64,000 nt of DNA from Aplectana chamaeleonis (GCA_029168955.1 JAPDOI010000445.1:434001-498000), one strand, 5' to 3'; shown: positions 1 through 10,411, counted from the first letter of the stretch. Numbers and translations: made by a program. The notes: a model not told the origin generated them from the letters alone.

Positions 1-57
1 ATGAAATCTGTCGAGTGAACCCATCGGGCTGTCTCAGCAAGTACTGTGGTGAAGCGT
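1..57 (-). CDS. pmt-1: phosphoethanolamine N-methyltransferase, exon 3 (cut by window edge)
   Basis: Reads from 57 down to 1 and continues outside the window. The acceptor is a long T-run followed by CAG. The first base completes Gly63, giving GAGIG-RFTTVLAETARW-VHSTDF, so motif I runs straight into the conserved RFTTVLAE helix. Asp80 in STDF is the acidic residue after strand 2 that normally contacts the SAM ribose. The His before STD differs from the Leu I recall in relatives; this is a small, unverified difference. Frame and content make it exon 3 of the same gene, so intron 2 spans 58-7970. Confidence 0.93.
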
Positions 58-1120
58 CTGAAAAAAAAAAACGCAATTTCACAAATCTTGGCAGACGGTG
101 AACCTGACTGGGAGCGGCTTCACCATTAGGACCAAATTTTTCTTCTCGTCAACCGATACCAAACTCCCCCCCCCCCCCAACTCGTGTAGCCCTATTTCAA
201 ACTCTGGCAGTGTCTGTCTTGTGTACCAGCAGCTCTAGGTGCTTTTTTTCATTCCAATGATAGCAGTATGAAGACCAAGGAACAGCTGACAGTCGAATGA
301 TAAGCGGACTGCATTTTGAAGGAAAAAACATTCCACATGCAATCTTTGATAGACATATTTCCAGTTGCGGGGAGCCGCTGCCCAATTTTCGAGAGAACCG
401 AAGAAAGAATGACTGCGTGGTAAAATAAGGGGTGGACCGCTGAACGAGTCGATAGCGGATTTAGTGGGATTGAAACAGAACTCAACTCTGAGGAGCAGGA
501 AATGGATTATTGAATGTCAACGTGAGGTTAAAAGGTGAAAGATCTTTTAATAGATGGTTTGAAACGTCTTCCTCCCCTCACGAAATGAGATGGCAAACAT
601 TTAGCAAGCTAACTGCAACCCCCGGTAATGTCCGACCCATCCCTTGCCGGAGCTGAAAATAAATGCGCCTTCATCAGGGTGGGATATTTCGCACTCTGCA
701 TGCACCACATTATGACGAGTCACTAGTTGACTGCTATTCTCAATCGGCGATTCATCCCAAACCATGCCCACTAAAATTATGGTGTAGTGTACGATAAGAT
801 ATCTTGTTCATAAATCTGTCCCATCGTCGAACGTTTCCTACATCACGAATTCTGGTACATGCTACCTACAGTGGTACAATTTTGAAAAAAAATGTCGAAC
901 GAACGAAATTTGAAGAAAAAAAATCGTTCGACAAAATTTCGAACGAACGAAAAAATTGTGAACAATCACAAAATTTTTCCGAAAATTTCGTTCGTGTACA
1001 ACTAAAGCGCCACCGATGGTAGCGGCTACACGAGCTCCTTAGAAAACCGCCGCATTCAATGCGTGCCGAATGTGCATTGAACTCGAGTGGCCACAACCAT
1101 CGAAAGGCAGTAAACTCCAA

Positions 1121-1261
1121 ATACCGTGCGGTACCGATTGCCACAAGGGCATGAAATGATGATATCCGTTGCATTGCTATATCAGACCGACCGTCTCAAA
1201 CTCTCAAATGAAAATTGCAGAGTATTTTATGGCTCTGTGGCAATCGGTACCGCACGGTATT
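1121..1261. repeat. small foldback
   Basis: Arms of about 25 bp (ATACCGTGCGGTACCGATTG at 1121 and its reverse complement at 1242-1261) enclose about 90 bp. It is a hairpin-forming MITE-like repeat without coding capacity. No convincing target duplication was found. Confidence 0.6.
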
Positions 1262-1362
1262 TTTTGTCTAGTTCGAAAGCCCTATCGCAGGGGGGGGGCT
1301 TGCTCCAAATAGCAGCACGTGCTGCGACGTCGCACAGCCGGAGCACGTGCTGCAAAAATTAA

Positions 1363-1798
1363 AAGCAGCATACACGCTCGTAAACGTGTTTGAGATAACT
1401 ACGGAAATAGAATCGTATGACTCAAAACACAACGCCGGCGCATTTTCAAGCGTCAAAAACGACCCACTGTGACGCTACACGAATAAGAAGTAGGCCCAGC
1501 CCTTGTATTTCCTGTTCTCCTCCACAACAGGGGTGCTGGGCCATTCCCACACTCGTCGCTATATGTGGTTCACTTACTGTACTTACCGTACCACCCACAA
1601 ACGTCGACGACGATGGGAATGGCCCAGCACCCCAGTTTTGGAGGAGTACAGCAAATACAGGGGCGGGGCCAACTTCTTAGTCGTGTAGCGGCATTGCGGG
1701 TCGTCTCTGACGCTTCAAATGTGTAGGCGTTGTCTTCGCAGCCATACGATTCTATTTCCGTAGTTATCTCAAACACGTTTACGAGCGCGTATGCCGTC
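1363..1798. mobile_element. TTAA element, family A, copy 1 (AGGCAGCATACACG termini)
   Basis: Termini are inverted: GCAGCATACACGCTCGTAAA at the left and its degenerate complement ending GTATGCCGTCT at the right. The inner arms cover GAGATAACTACGGAAATAGA. It is flanked by TTAA at the left and TTAT at the right. Homologous copies lie at 27959-28418 and 57302-57932. It interrupts an array of GGAGCACGTGCTGCAAAATT-like units found at 1310-1360, 1805-1880 and 2125-2190. There is no transposase, so it is a non-autonomous palindromic element. Confidence 0.75.
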
Positions 1799-1990
1799 TT
1801 TATTCGCAGGAGCACATGCTGCAGATTTTAATCGCAGGAGCACGTGCTGCAAAATTTAACCGCAGGAGCACGCGCTACAAGGTAGTCCAGCGCCTTGGCA
1901 GCAGCTCACCGACTCATGGCGCGGCCAGCTCGCCGAGCACCATCTGGGGCCACCTGCGGTTGGACGAGATTTCCAGCGGCTAGGCGGACC

Positions 1991-2012
1991 TAGCTTGGGT
2001 AACTGAACCGGC
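1991..2012 (-). repeat. SL1-leader-like sequence (copy e)
   Basis: The minus strand reads GGTTCAGTTACCCAAG followed by CTAGGTCC. It resembles the nematode SL1 leader core TTACCCAAGTTTGAG, with substitutions near the 3' end. The downstream sequence (CAGCCGCTGG...) resembles that after the copies at 9845 and 10412. It is a repeat-embedded relic, not a functional SL RNA gene. Confidence 0.5.
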
Positions 2013-2693
2013 GACGAATCCTACATCTGGGTCTCGCCTCAAGAAAGCGTCGCATGCATTACCGTTTTGGAAAACCACTGAAATTGAGTTGAATGTCTAC
2101 CACTCATGGATTGAACGTTGTATTTGTTGGGGCACATGCTGCAAATTGAAACGCAATAGGAGCACGTGCTTCTCTAGCAGCACGTTAACTAATTTTGCTT
2201 CAAACCGCCTTGACCTTGAGTTGAATGCATATTAGACACGCCCTGAATGCGGCGATTGTGTGAGATTATGAGAGGCTACACCGCCGCGCATATAAACGAC
2301 AGTCAGCTCTGCTAAACCATAATTAAGAACTGTTTCATATCTGTCGGCAGTCTTCCTGGCAACTTGAATAGAATGATAGAATAGCAATGGTCAACTCAAA
2401 AAAAAACAGCAGGGAATTTTAACTCTTGAATAAAGTTAAACTTCCCTATACTTTTGTTTATAAGTTTTCAGGCGAAGATATAAGGCGCTGGGCAAGTGTA
2501 TCGGAACACCTACTTCCGAACAGTTCAGTCTTCCGCGCATATCTCCACTATAATGACATTTTAACAGGTGAGTTTTCAAGGCTTAGTAGAGCAACAAACT
2601 CTGCGAAGAGCTCTACTTTCAAGTTAGCTTTTGAAATCCTGATTCATGAGTTAAAAATTTTTTAATAAAATTTCAAGGGTTTTGGTCATTTAA

Positions 2694-4246
2694 AGGCACT
2701 GTTCGCGATAAACCTCATCCGCGGATTTTTCATGACAAACGCTTCTCGTGGCTCTCAGAAGAAGAACAGCGTCGAAAAACCTGGAAGAAAAGCTACCCAG
2801 GAGCCGCAAAACGGCTTACAAGGGAAGTATACAAAGCGTAGGTCGGATCTGCCAAAACGACTAGTGTCGCTGGCATCTCTTGTGGCTCAATAGTAAAACT
2901 GCGCAGTATCCCGCCCCGAGCCTCAGGTTCCAAGAAGTTACAAGCTAAAAAGCTCATTTTTTGTGCTTTTTGTACCTTCCCAAAGGCGCGTTAGTCATCG
3001 AAAAATCCGGAAACGGACCTCATAAATGTGTTCAGCGTCAAAAACTACCCCCTTGAGCAAAGTTTGGGTGAAGGCACATTTTCCGTACTTTGTCCAGACT
3101 AACAGCGTTTTGGACTTGAACGGATTTTCGGTTGGGCGTTTATATCTACCAATTGAGGGCTCTGGAAGCGTTTTAGAAAAATTGTCCAGATTTGACTTGA
3201 AATTCTCCCAAGAGGGTTTTTCGGGGCGCTGATCACGAATCTGTGGTTAATTAGTCGATTTTCCAATGTTTTCGGCTAATTTCGTTGGAAGCTTCCCAAC
3301 CGGGGAAAATTTCGAGGGAAAAACGCGACTTTCGAGATTTCCGGTTCTCTACGATAGATGTGTATCAAAATCATGTTCTATGAGGGTTATTGGGAGAGCT
3401 TAACACGAATCTGGAGTCTGTTTATCGATCTTTTGCAGATTACGGTAGATTACGGTGGGTATTCGGTAGTTTGGTAAAAATCTCAGATTTCACTCAAAGT
3501 TTGATACGGGGGTTATTCGGGGTGGAGAATACGAATTTAACGTCCGTTTGTCGATTTTCAAAATACTGAAGTGGGTTTTAATCCCTAAATGACATGTTAC
3601 CTACCGTAACCTTCAGTAAACCTCAAAATTTCGACAAATGGACTCCAGATTCGTATTCGCCACCCTAGACTACCCCTACATACAACTTTTGAGCTAAATC
3701 CGAGAAAAACTTTTGAAACTACAAAAAAAATGCCCTTGCCTTTTCGCCAGGCTTAAAAAAGGCTCACAACTTTTTTGAGCCTGCGGTTCGCGGCGGGATA
3801 CTGCGCATTTTTACTATTGAGCCAGAAGAGATACTAACCATACTAGCCGTTTTCGCAGATCCGACCTACGCTTTTTATACTTCCCTTGTTAGAAAAGTGG
3901 GCAAACCCCGCCGCTGTGGGCAAGTCCCGCCCCTTCCCGCCACGTGAACAAAGGAACACTCGAAATCGTGAGTTGAGCGATGGTTTCCGATCAAAAGCCC
4001 CGTTCTTCCCTTCACTCTCAACTTCTCTCTTTACTCAGGTCAGCTCGCATACATTGGCTGCAAAAGACGGAAGTTTCATGCCTCGGACAAGTCGTCCACC
4101 ATTTTCCCTCGCTCAATTTTTGGGGTACCATAACTCCATTCCCAGAAGGTCTTGTACGATTTCAGGGACATCATCGGAATCAGCATGGAGCCGTTTTAAA
4201 GATAGGCGGAGAAACAGAAAAACGATTATTATCGCGAACAGTGCCT
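2694..4246. mobile_element. TTAA element, family D, copy 1, interrupted
   Basis: Left end TTAA|AGGCACTGTTCGCGATA; right end TATCGCGAACAGTGCCT|TTGA. Without the insertion at 2819-3888 it would be about 485 bp, the length of the copies at 13123-13607 and 41519-42003. It encodes no transposase. The right flank TTGA is shared with the next element. Confidence 0.85.
2819..3888. mobile_element. Harbinger-like element, family C, copy 1
   Basis: Inverted termini CAAGGGAAGTATACAAAGCG / complement ending ATACTTCCCTTG, continuing into GTAGGTCGGATCTGCC and on for about 110 bp. It is flanked by TTA on both sides (2816-2818 and 3889-3891). The homologous uninterrupted sequence near 13251 reads GGCTTAGAAG, an empty site with a single TTA, which proves the 3-bp duplication. 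The interior is built of repeated motifs (GAACACGAATCTGAGGTCC, TTTGTCGATTTTC). Superfamily is inferred from TSD length and target only. Confidence 0.8.
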
Positions 4247-5221
4247 TTGAAGGCAGCGATCACGATGGAAAACGTTATCGAAAAAACTACAAAAATCAGC
4301 TTAGCTCAAAAACAGCTGAAAAACTATGAAGGTAGCGCCGCGAAAAACGGGGTAGAATCAGAGTTTTTAAGGCCCAACGATGCTAGTTCGTGCACAAGTG
4401 CACAGCGCCGACAAAAAAGATCGCAGTCTCATGCCGAGCAGTCAAAAACCATGGACATTCAGAGGGAGGAAAACTGCAAATTTACCTACTCAGGTAAACC
4501 TAGTTGTCCAGAATCTGACGAATAGGTGTTGAGAATCGGTCGACAATCGAGAAGTTGTCCAGAAAGTTGTTAGGAGTTGTCGAGAATTCGGAGATTCGCA
4601 GTATTTGTCGAGATTTGCGGCCGATTTGTTCAGAATTTCAGAGAGAGTTGCCGAGAATTCGAGGGAACGAGTGCTTGCTGAGAATTCGGATAGATTTCTC
4701 GACACCTTCTTCCGAAATTGAGAATATGTTTCGAATATGTCGAAAATTTCCCAAGAATTCAGGACATCACTTTAGAACCCGCTTTACCCCACTTTCTTCA
4801 ATTATTGCGACGGCTGTTTTTGTTCTTTTCTTTTCATGTGGGTCCTCTGTGGTTTTTTTCTTTTTTTCTCCATTCTTCTAGCTGGTTATCAATTATATTA
4901 CATTTCACCGACTTCTTGAATATCAAACTCGCTTCTTTTTTAAATTTTCATCTTCTCAAAATAGCGAACATACCAAAACATGGGATTTTCTAGTTAAAGA
5001 ATTTTGAAAGTTTACGAGCTTTCAAGGACTGATCTTTTTTCCATGATCGGTAGTTGCGGCAGTCGGATTCAAAATATAATATTTAAGAAGTTACCCAAGA
5101 AGTATCAGAACAACGTTTGAAATTAAGATTGTTAATTCTAATAAATCCCGAATGATTCAGTTCTGACCGAAATTTGCAACTCTAAGCCTTGCAATGTTTG
5201 TTTATCATTACATTAATGTAC

Positions 5222-5640
5222 AATATGTGGACCCGCTGAAAGTCCACATTTCGCAAAGTATGGGTCACGAGAGTACGATATTTGAGTTTATCGGGGTCTA
5301 TTTACCTTCCATACAAACTTCCACCGCCTAAGATGAAGTCAGAACCCCTCTACAGTATAATGGTTCACACCTTTCTCAGGTGTGGTCCAGCCGGAAGTCG
5401 ACTATTTTGAAAACTAGGAGCCACGAGAGTAGAATATTTGAGTCCAGCGTGGTCGATTCACTCGGTATGCAAATCTTCACCGCCTAATATGGAGGCTGAA
5501 CACCGCTACAGTATAATGGCGCACACCTTTCTCAGGTGTGGTCCCGCCGGAAGTCGACAATTTTGAAAACTAGGACCCACGAGAGTAGGGTATTTGAGTC
5601 CAGCGTGGTCAATTTACTCTCTACTCAAACTTTCACCGTC
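5222..5640 (+). repeat. 156-bp tandem repeat, about 2.7 units
   Basis: CACACCTTTCTCAGGTGTGG starts at 5366 and again at 5522, a 156-bp period. A third, more diverged unit lies at 5222-5365. Each unit has a short palindrome CACACCTTTCTCAGGTGTG and the phrase CCACGAGAGTAG. Confidence 0.8.
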
Positions 5641-5905
5641 TTAGAGTACTTCCGAGGACCACTACACTGATAGCGCACTGGTGCTGGTCAAGGCCAATAG
5701 CGGCCCATGTTGAACGATTTTGTAGACCCACAGCACATACGATGCACAGTTTGCCTCTGCCAAACGTCGATGAAGCCAGCCAATTTAAGGATTCGGTCAA
5801 CAGAGTAATGTGAAACCATCTTCGTAGGCTTCGCCGACCGATGTAATCATCGGTTGAGCAGGAGCTCCAATTTTTGGGTAAGTGCATACAGTCGTACATG
5901 TGTAA

Positions 5906-6201
5906 GGCCTATGGTATACTTTGTCGCTGTAATGAGCGACAGGCATGCAATCTAACACGAATCGTGGCGGGACCCGCATCGGAGCAACGGCAACGGTCGT
6001 CGTAGGAACAGATGTCGCGTGTGGGTCGCAGCGACGTGTCGCGGAGGGCTGACATACTGCAAATGTGCTATAGCCTGTCGCTACCACTGTCGCTGTCGCT
6101 GTGCAGTGCACTGCGACAGCGACAGATTTAAAGGACGGGAGGTGGTCGCTGTCGCTGTGCAGAGCGACGCGACCGTGTGTCGCAAAAGTATACCATGCCC
6201 C
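5906..6201. mobile_element. Harbinger-like foldback with TAA duplication
   Basis: Left TAA|GGCCTATGGTATACTTT, right AAAGTATACCATGCCCC|TAA. The interior is rich in GTCGCTGTCGCT and its complement. The GG-rich ends and 3-bp TWA target duplication fit PIF/Harbinger MITEs. Confidence 0.7.
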
Positions 6202-6703
6202 TAAAAAAATTTGTTAACTGTCGAGAGTCGGGCAAGGAGTTGTCGGGAGTTGGTCGAGAAGTTGTCGGGCATTGTCGAGAATTGGGCAAAAAGTTGTCCA
6301 GAATTCTCTAGAGTCTGCGAAAGTTGTCCTGCATTCGTACGCCTGCAGGACAACTTTTCGTCCGATTTTCGACAACTAGTTACCTGAGAATAAAAACAGT
6401 TGAGCAATGAAAGAAAGCATTCCAGTCAAGGTTTTTGACTATATGTGTACATAAATCCGAAGGTTCATTGATTGAAATTGAATTTCAAGCCAGCTGATGT
6501 TCTTGATATAAGAGGTCATCGATGCGGATGATGTGGGGTGGACTCGTCCAAAATCAAAATACAAGAAAGTTCAGACTTCAAATTTCGCTCGAAACAGTGA
6601 TTTTTTCGCGATTTTTTCCTATGGGTCCTACTACTCAAGAACCAGAAAAAGGTTTACAGAGAAAAAAACGACAATAACATTTGATCGCGACCATTACCTT
6701 CAA

Positions 6704-7158
6704 AGGCAGTGTCCACGATCAGAACCATGTCCGATTTTTTGGTGGAGATCGGCAGCTGCGGGGCCTAGCGCAACCCTAACGTTGAAAAAACTAAGAAAAT
6801 TGAGCTTGGAACGGTCCCCTACGGCCCCCAAAGTTGGACACCCGTCAACTCGTCACACCCAGATGCACTTTCCACGCCCACCGACGTGAACAAAGCTCCG
6901 ATTAATAGCCCCGTTCTTCCCTTCATTCTCAACTTCTCTTTTTACTCATGTCAGCTCGCATAGATCGGCTGCAAAAGAAGGAAGTTACAAGCCTCGGACA
7001 ACTCGTCCACCGTGTTTTCTTAGCTCAATCTTTGAGGGACCATAACTCCGTTCCCAGAAGGTCTTGTACGATTCCAAAAACATCATTGGAATCAGCATGG
7101 TACCGTCTTCAGGATAGGCAAAAAAGCAGAAAAACGATTCTTATCGTGAACACTGCCT
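6704..7158. mobile_element. TTAA element, family D/L, copy L1
   Basis: Left TCAA|AGGCAGTGTCCACGATC, right TTATCGTGAACACTGCCT|TTAA. The body shares with family D the block around CCATAACTCCGTTCCCAGAA. It abuts family F copy 1 at a shared tetranucleotide. Non-coding. Confidence 0.75.
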
Positions 7159-7680
7159 TTAAGGGCAATTTTCAAAACAATCTTGTTGAACTGCAAACTC
7201 TGTGTGCTCAATTGATATTAAAGTGACTTCGAAATTAAAATGTAGAAAAGAAGGTGACGAGCTGTCAACGAAAACGGTAATCAGAGTAAAAAAGTTGCAT
7301 TTTCGTGGATTTTCTCAAAAAATAAAATGCTCGAAATGAACCAATATGGAAACATTCCAACATAAGCGCTGTACATGAGACGCAAAGGTCACTCAAAAGT
7401 GTAAATCATACGGCCAATTCTTCACCTTTAGTAGTACTAGGACGTTGAAGGTGCGAATTATTACACTGCTGCCTAGTAGATGCCTGCCCCCATAACTCGG
7501 GAAAACACTGCTCTCAAAATTGCACAATAAGTCTTCAGAGAGTTCATTTCACGTCTGATCAAAATTAAAACTTTGGGCAGCGACGGAAGCCGCTTCGAAG
7601 AATTACATGGATTTCGAAAAAAATGCTTGCAATGCTACATAAATAATCATCTTGTAACCTATACTGAACCAAAATCAACT

Positions 7681-7820
7681 TCAAAAAGGCGTTAGACTTC
7701 TAGTGTAATGCTGGTCAACATATCTTAGATTCGAAGATTCTCGTTCACGATGCAAAAGAATACGCCGGAAGGATTGAAACCCACGGAATGTGGTGTTCCG
7801 ATACTTTTGCCCCCTACTGT
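7681..7820 (-). mobile_element. Tc1-like terminal fragment in pmt-1 intron 2
   Basis: The minus strand starts ACAGTAGGGGGCAAAAGTAT then CGGAACACC, the style of Tc1/mariner inverted termini. A related end is at about 2488-2530 (GGGCAAGTGTATCGGAACAC). No transposase is seen and the opposite end was not located. Confidence 0.5.
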
Positions 7821-7970
7821 AAGTACACGAAATGAAGAGGACACAGAAGAGACAAAGAAAATGAAAGGAATGCAAAAACCATGCAACGCTTGTCATTAGG
7901 TATAAATCGTCCCAATGGCAAAATTTAATGGTGAACGCGGCCCTTGAATCCAATCCAAACCCCTCCTTAC

Positions 7971-8039
7971 CCGATTCCGGCACCAATGTCGACGACGTCC
8001 TTGTTCGTCAGGAGAGGCAAGCTCGATAGGATGTCCGCC
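7971..8039 (-). CDS. pmt-1: phosphoethanolamine N-methyltransferase, exon 2
   Basis: A 69-bp internal exon with a TTTTCAG acceptor and a GTAAGG donor. Joined to exon 1 it gives SDR-ADILSSLPLL-TNKDVVDIGAGI. The first base completes Arg40 and the last two bases begin Gly63. DIGAGIG is SAM-binding motif I of class I methyltransferases, here at about residues 57-63, the position expected for the N-terminal domain of PMT-1. Both junctions keep frame and no stop is present, so the gene looks intact over this part. Confidence 0.95.
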
Positions 8040-8244
8040 CTGAAAATGTTCATTACAAAAATGGTTTATTATAGAAATTCGAAGAAAAAAATTAAAGCTC
8101 AACAAATAAATGAATAAAATCAATATCAAAGGAAAATGGCGAAAGTCGAGGATGAGAAGCTACCGTTACGAAATGAATCAATGAAGGTAACTCCCAACAC
8201 TTTTGGAACGATTTTATCCCACATGGATAGGCAGTTTTCAGTTA

Positions 8245-8665
8245 GGCGCTATTCATACTATTCAACGATTGCGCGACACGCGCGTGCCGCGCTGGCGTGA
8301 CGTTTGTGTATGCATGGCCCGACACCTCTCAAGCGCGGCACGCGCGTGACGCCCGCTCCACCATGGCGGCGATGGCCGTAAGGGCTTTTTAACCATTTTC
8401 ACAACTAATTCATCATCAACTTCATTCGATTTCTTGATCATTAATTCCATTACTACCCTCCGTTACCGTGGAGGTGAACGCATGTACAGAATTCAGTTGT
8501 TTGGCAAAGTTAGGCCCGCTTTCTTTTCTGCCCCGCCTAGGTGTCGCCGCTGGAGTAGTCACCGTCTCCGCAAGCGCGGCACACGCTTGGAAAATATTCA
8601 TACCCTAACGCCACGCCCGCGCGTCACGCGGTGTCGCGCTGGCGTTGAGTAGTATGAATAGGGCC
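8245..8665. mobile_element. Harbinger-like MITE in pmt-1 intron 1
   Basis: TTA|GGCGCTATTCATACTATT at the left and AGTAGTATGAATAGGGCC|TTA at the right give a perfect TTA duplication (8242-8244 and 8666-8668). The GGC(G/C)CTATTCATACTA terminus fits PIF/Harbinger ends. The interior is GC-rich with repeated GCGCGTCACGC-like blocks. It lies wholly within intron 1 (8040-8697) and does not touch either splice site. Confidence 0.85.
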
Positions 8666-8697
8666 TTACAATGAAACAAATTCTCCCAAACAAGCAC

Positions 8698-8816
8698 CTG
8701 TCGCTGCCCTCGAGATCGCTTGCTGTGTGATTGAGCATCATAGAGCTGTGATCTGGTTTGTCTGAGTACTTGTCCCAAAAGGTCTTGAACGAGTCCCGTC
8801 GCACTTCGGCAGCCAT
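8698..8816 (-). CDS. pmt-1: phosphoethanolamine N-methyltransferase, exon 1
   Basis: First coding exon of nematode phosphoethanolamine N-methyltransferase. The enzyme uses S-adenosylmethionine to methylate phosphoethanolamine in the cytosolic route to phosphocholine. The ATG is at 8816-8814. The exon encodes 39 residues plus two bases (AG), including FWDKYSDKP, SMMLNHT and GSD, which I recognise as the conserved N-terminus of the family. It ends at a GT donor (gtgctt), and exon 2 completes the split Arg codon. The start is chosen because a TTTCAG acceptor lies 4 nt upstream and no coding sequence is visible before it. The methyltransferase domain starts close to the N-terminus, as in PMT-1; in PMT-2 it is C-terminal. 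That is the reason for the symbol. Confidence 0.93.
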
Positions 8817-8840
8817 TTTACTGAAATCTGGACAGTGCAG
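8817..8840 (-). promoter_or_regulatory. likely spliced-leader trans-splice acceptor of pmt-1
   Basis: On the minus strand the sequence before the pmt-1 ATG reads ...CCAGATTTCAG|TAAA-ATG. TTTCAG matches the nematode 3' splice consensus and sits 4 nt from the start codon. No upstream in-frame exon is seen. In nematodes this arrangement usually marks SL1 trans-splicing of the first exon. A conventional intron with a non-coding first exon further upstream remains possible. Confidence 0.65.
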
Positions 8841-9280
8841 AAGTTGAACCACAGTTTTTGATTAACAGTATCAAAAATTACAATGTTTTATCGAAGTATC
8901 ACAAAAAGTATACGGGAAAAATGACGACAGGAGCGTGTTGACAACATTAATGTTCATATGAATAATGACTTTCGACATGACAGGAAGCCGCATCTGAGAT
9001 TAGTCATCCGCGCCAGATTTCATAAACATTTTGCAGAATGTGCAGAGAAGAGTGTGTTAGGAAACAAACTGAATGAACCACGACAGCAAATCGAACACAA
9101 AGTTCACACATCTTCGAATGGTCTTTCAAAAATGAGGATAGCAACGTCTGCACTTTCGAAAGAGCAGATCAAAATAGAAGAAATTTGAAAGAAAATCCTT
9201 GTTAACATAGTATTTATGTAGATGGAAAGCACAACAAAGACAGGCAGGCAGTAGCTTCAGAAGAGAGCAATTAAAGGCAC
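8841..9280. other. upstream region of pmt-1
   Basis: No repeat family recognised and no convincing gene. It is the only apparently unique stretch directly upstream of pmt-1, so promoter elements may lie here. No TATA-like element or known site could be assigned. Confidence 0.4.
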
Positions 9281-9844
9281 TACTCTGTAATTTTGACCGA
9301 GAAATAGCAGCGAAATAGTCGAGAAATAGCCCATCACGCTCCGGAGCGGCTCTTGGCGAGCTACTTCTCGGCTATTTCGCAGCTATTTTTCGGCCTTTCA
9401 CAATACGGACAAGAAGCAGCCGATAAATAACCAAGAAATAACTAGAAATAACCAAAATCAGCCGAGACGCGGCCGGCGCACCGACACGCGACACATCCGT
9501 CGCCGGTCCGCTGAGCCGCCATTCTCTGAAAAATATTGCCTAGACTTTCCCGCAACTGCGCAGTCGCAGGGGAGGACCGCAGACGATTCTTCATTGACCA
9601 AATTGCGGAGAGGCCGCGGACGGGTCCCGAAGGAGTCGCGGTAGAGTTGCGGAAGCCTGACCCACGGAGAAGTCGCGGAGGAGTCGCGGCAGAGTCCAGG
9701 GTCGCGGGGGAGTCGCGGAACATTACGGAATCGTGGTGGAGTCACGGGACAGTAACGGAATAGTTGCGGCAAATTATCTCAGAGTCCGGAGCCGCCAGCG
9801 GTTGGGCGGGGCCTCCAGTGGCTGAGCGAGGTCCAAATATGTAC

Positions 9845-9860
9845 CTCAAACTTGGGTAAT
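9845..9860 (-). repeat. SL1-leader-like sequence (copy d)
   Basis: The minus strand has ATTACCCAAGTTTGAG followed by GTACATATTTGGACC. The 16-nt 3' part of the SL1 leader is exact; the 5' six bases differ. The GT after the leader is kept. Confidence 0.65.
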
Positions 9861-10411
9861 AGTATATAAAACTTGGGTAAATACGGAGGTGTTGAGATCT
9901 GAATCATTCCTCTGGAGAACATTATTTCTCGGCTATTTCTCGGTCATTTCTCGGACTTTAACGAAACGGACAAGAAGTAGCCCAGAAGTAACCAAAAATA
10001 GAAGAAACGCGGCCGGAACAGTCACGCAACACAGCCGTCGCCGGTTTGCTGAGCCGCCATTCTCTGAGAAATATTGCCTAGACTTTCCCCCAACTGCGCA
10101 GTCGCGGGTTTGATGCGGGGCAGGACCGCAGACGACTCTTCATTGACCGAATTGCGGTGATGCCGCGGAAGGGTCCCGCAGGAGTCGCGGTAGAGTTGCA
10201 GAAGCCTGACCCACGGAGAAGTCGCGGAGGAGTCGCGGCAGAGTCCAGGGTCGCGGGGGAGTCGCGGAACATTATGGAATCGCGGTGGAGTCGCGGAGCA
10301 GTAGCAGAAGAGTCGCGGGGCAGTAGCAGAAGGGTCGAGGCAATTTATCTCAGAGTCCAGGGCCGCCAATGGTTGAGCGAGACCTCCAGTGGCTGAGAGA
10401 GGTTTAAGTAC

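Larger units (their letters stand above)
1310..2190 (+). repeat. dispersed direct repeat GGAGCACGTGCTGCAAA
   Basis: At least seven near-copies of GCAGGAGCACGTGCTGCAAA occur: two before the family A element, three just after it, and two near 2125-2190. The core GCACGTGC is itself palindromic. Copies on both sides of the insertion suggest one original array split by that element. Confidence 0.6.
4489..6388. mobile_element. CTCAG-terminal element inside family F
   Basis: Termini CTCAGGTAAACCTAGTTGTC / GACAACTAGTTACCTGAG, followed by many GTTGTCGAGAATT-like subterminal repeats at both ends (4500-4700 and 6200-6370). Copy 2 of family F (near 22818) lacks this block, which confirms insertion. No clean target duplication is visible. 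It carries a 156-bp tandem array and a smaller TAA foldback. Confidence 0.7.
4251..6699. mobile_element. TTAA element, family F, copy 1, interrupted
   Basis: Starts AGGCAGCGATCACGATGGAA and ends ATTTGATCGCGACCATTACCT. It is homologous along its length to 22589-23137, which is uninterrupted at about 549 bp. The left junction shares TTGA with family D copy 1, and the right junction shares TCAA with the next element. It contains the 1.9-kb CTCAG insertion. Confidence 0.8.
58..7970 (-). other. pmt-1 intron 2, enlarged by nested repeats
   Basis: About 7.9 kb between exons 2 and 3. Intron size follows from the matching splice phases on both sides. From 2694 to 7158 it is a continuous chain of three TTAA-type elements, two of which carry nested insertions. 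Positions 58-800 show only low-complexity tracts, such as the C-run near 167. At 860-1000 there are inverted runs of CGAACGAACGAA. Positions 2200-2690 and 7160-7790 show nothing recognisable apart from short Tc1-like ends. Confidence 0.85.

Noticed and set aside
3026..3232. Frame of 68 codons with a homologue at 18785-19057
   Set aside because: Both lie in the interior of family C elements. Conservation is explained by recent common descent of the copies.
8958..9188. 76-codon plus-strand frame divergent to pmt-1
   Set aside because: No splice or domain evidence. It lies in the presumed promoter region and is within chance length.
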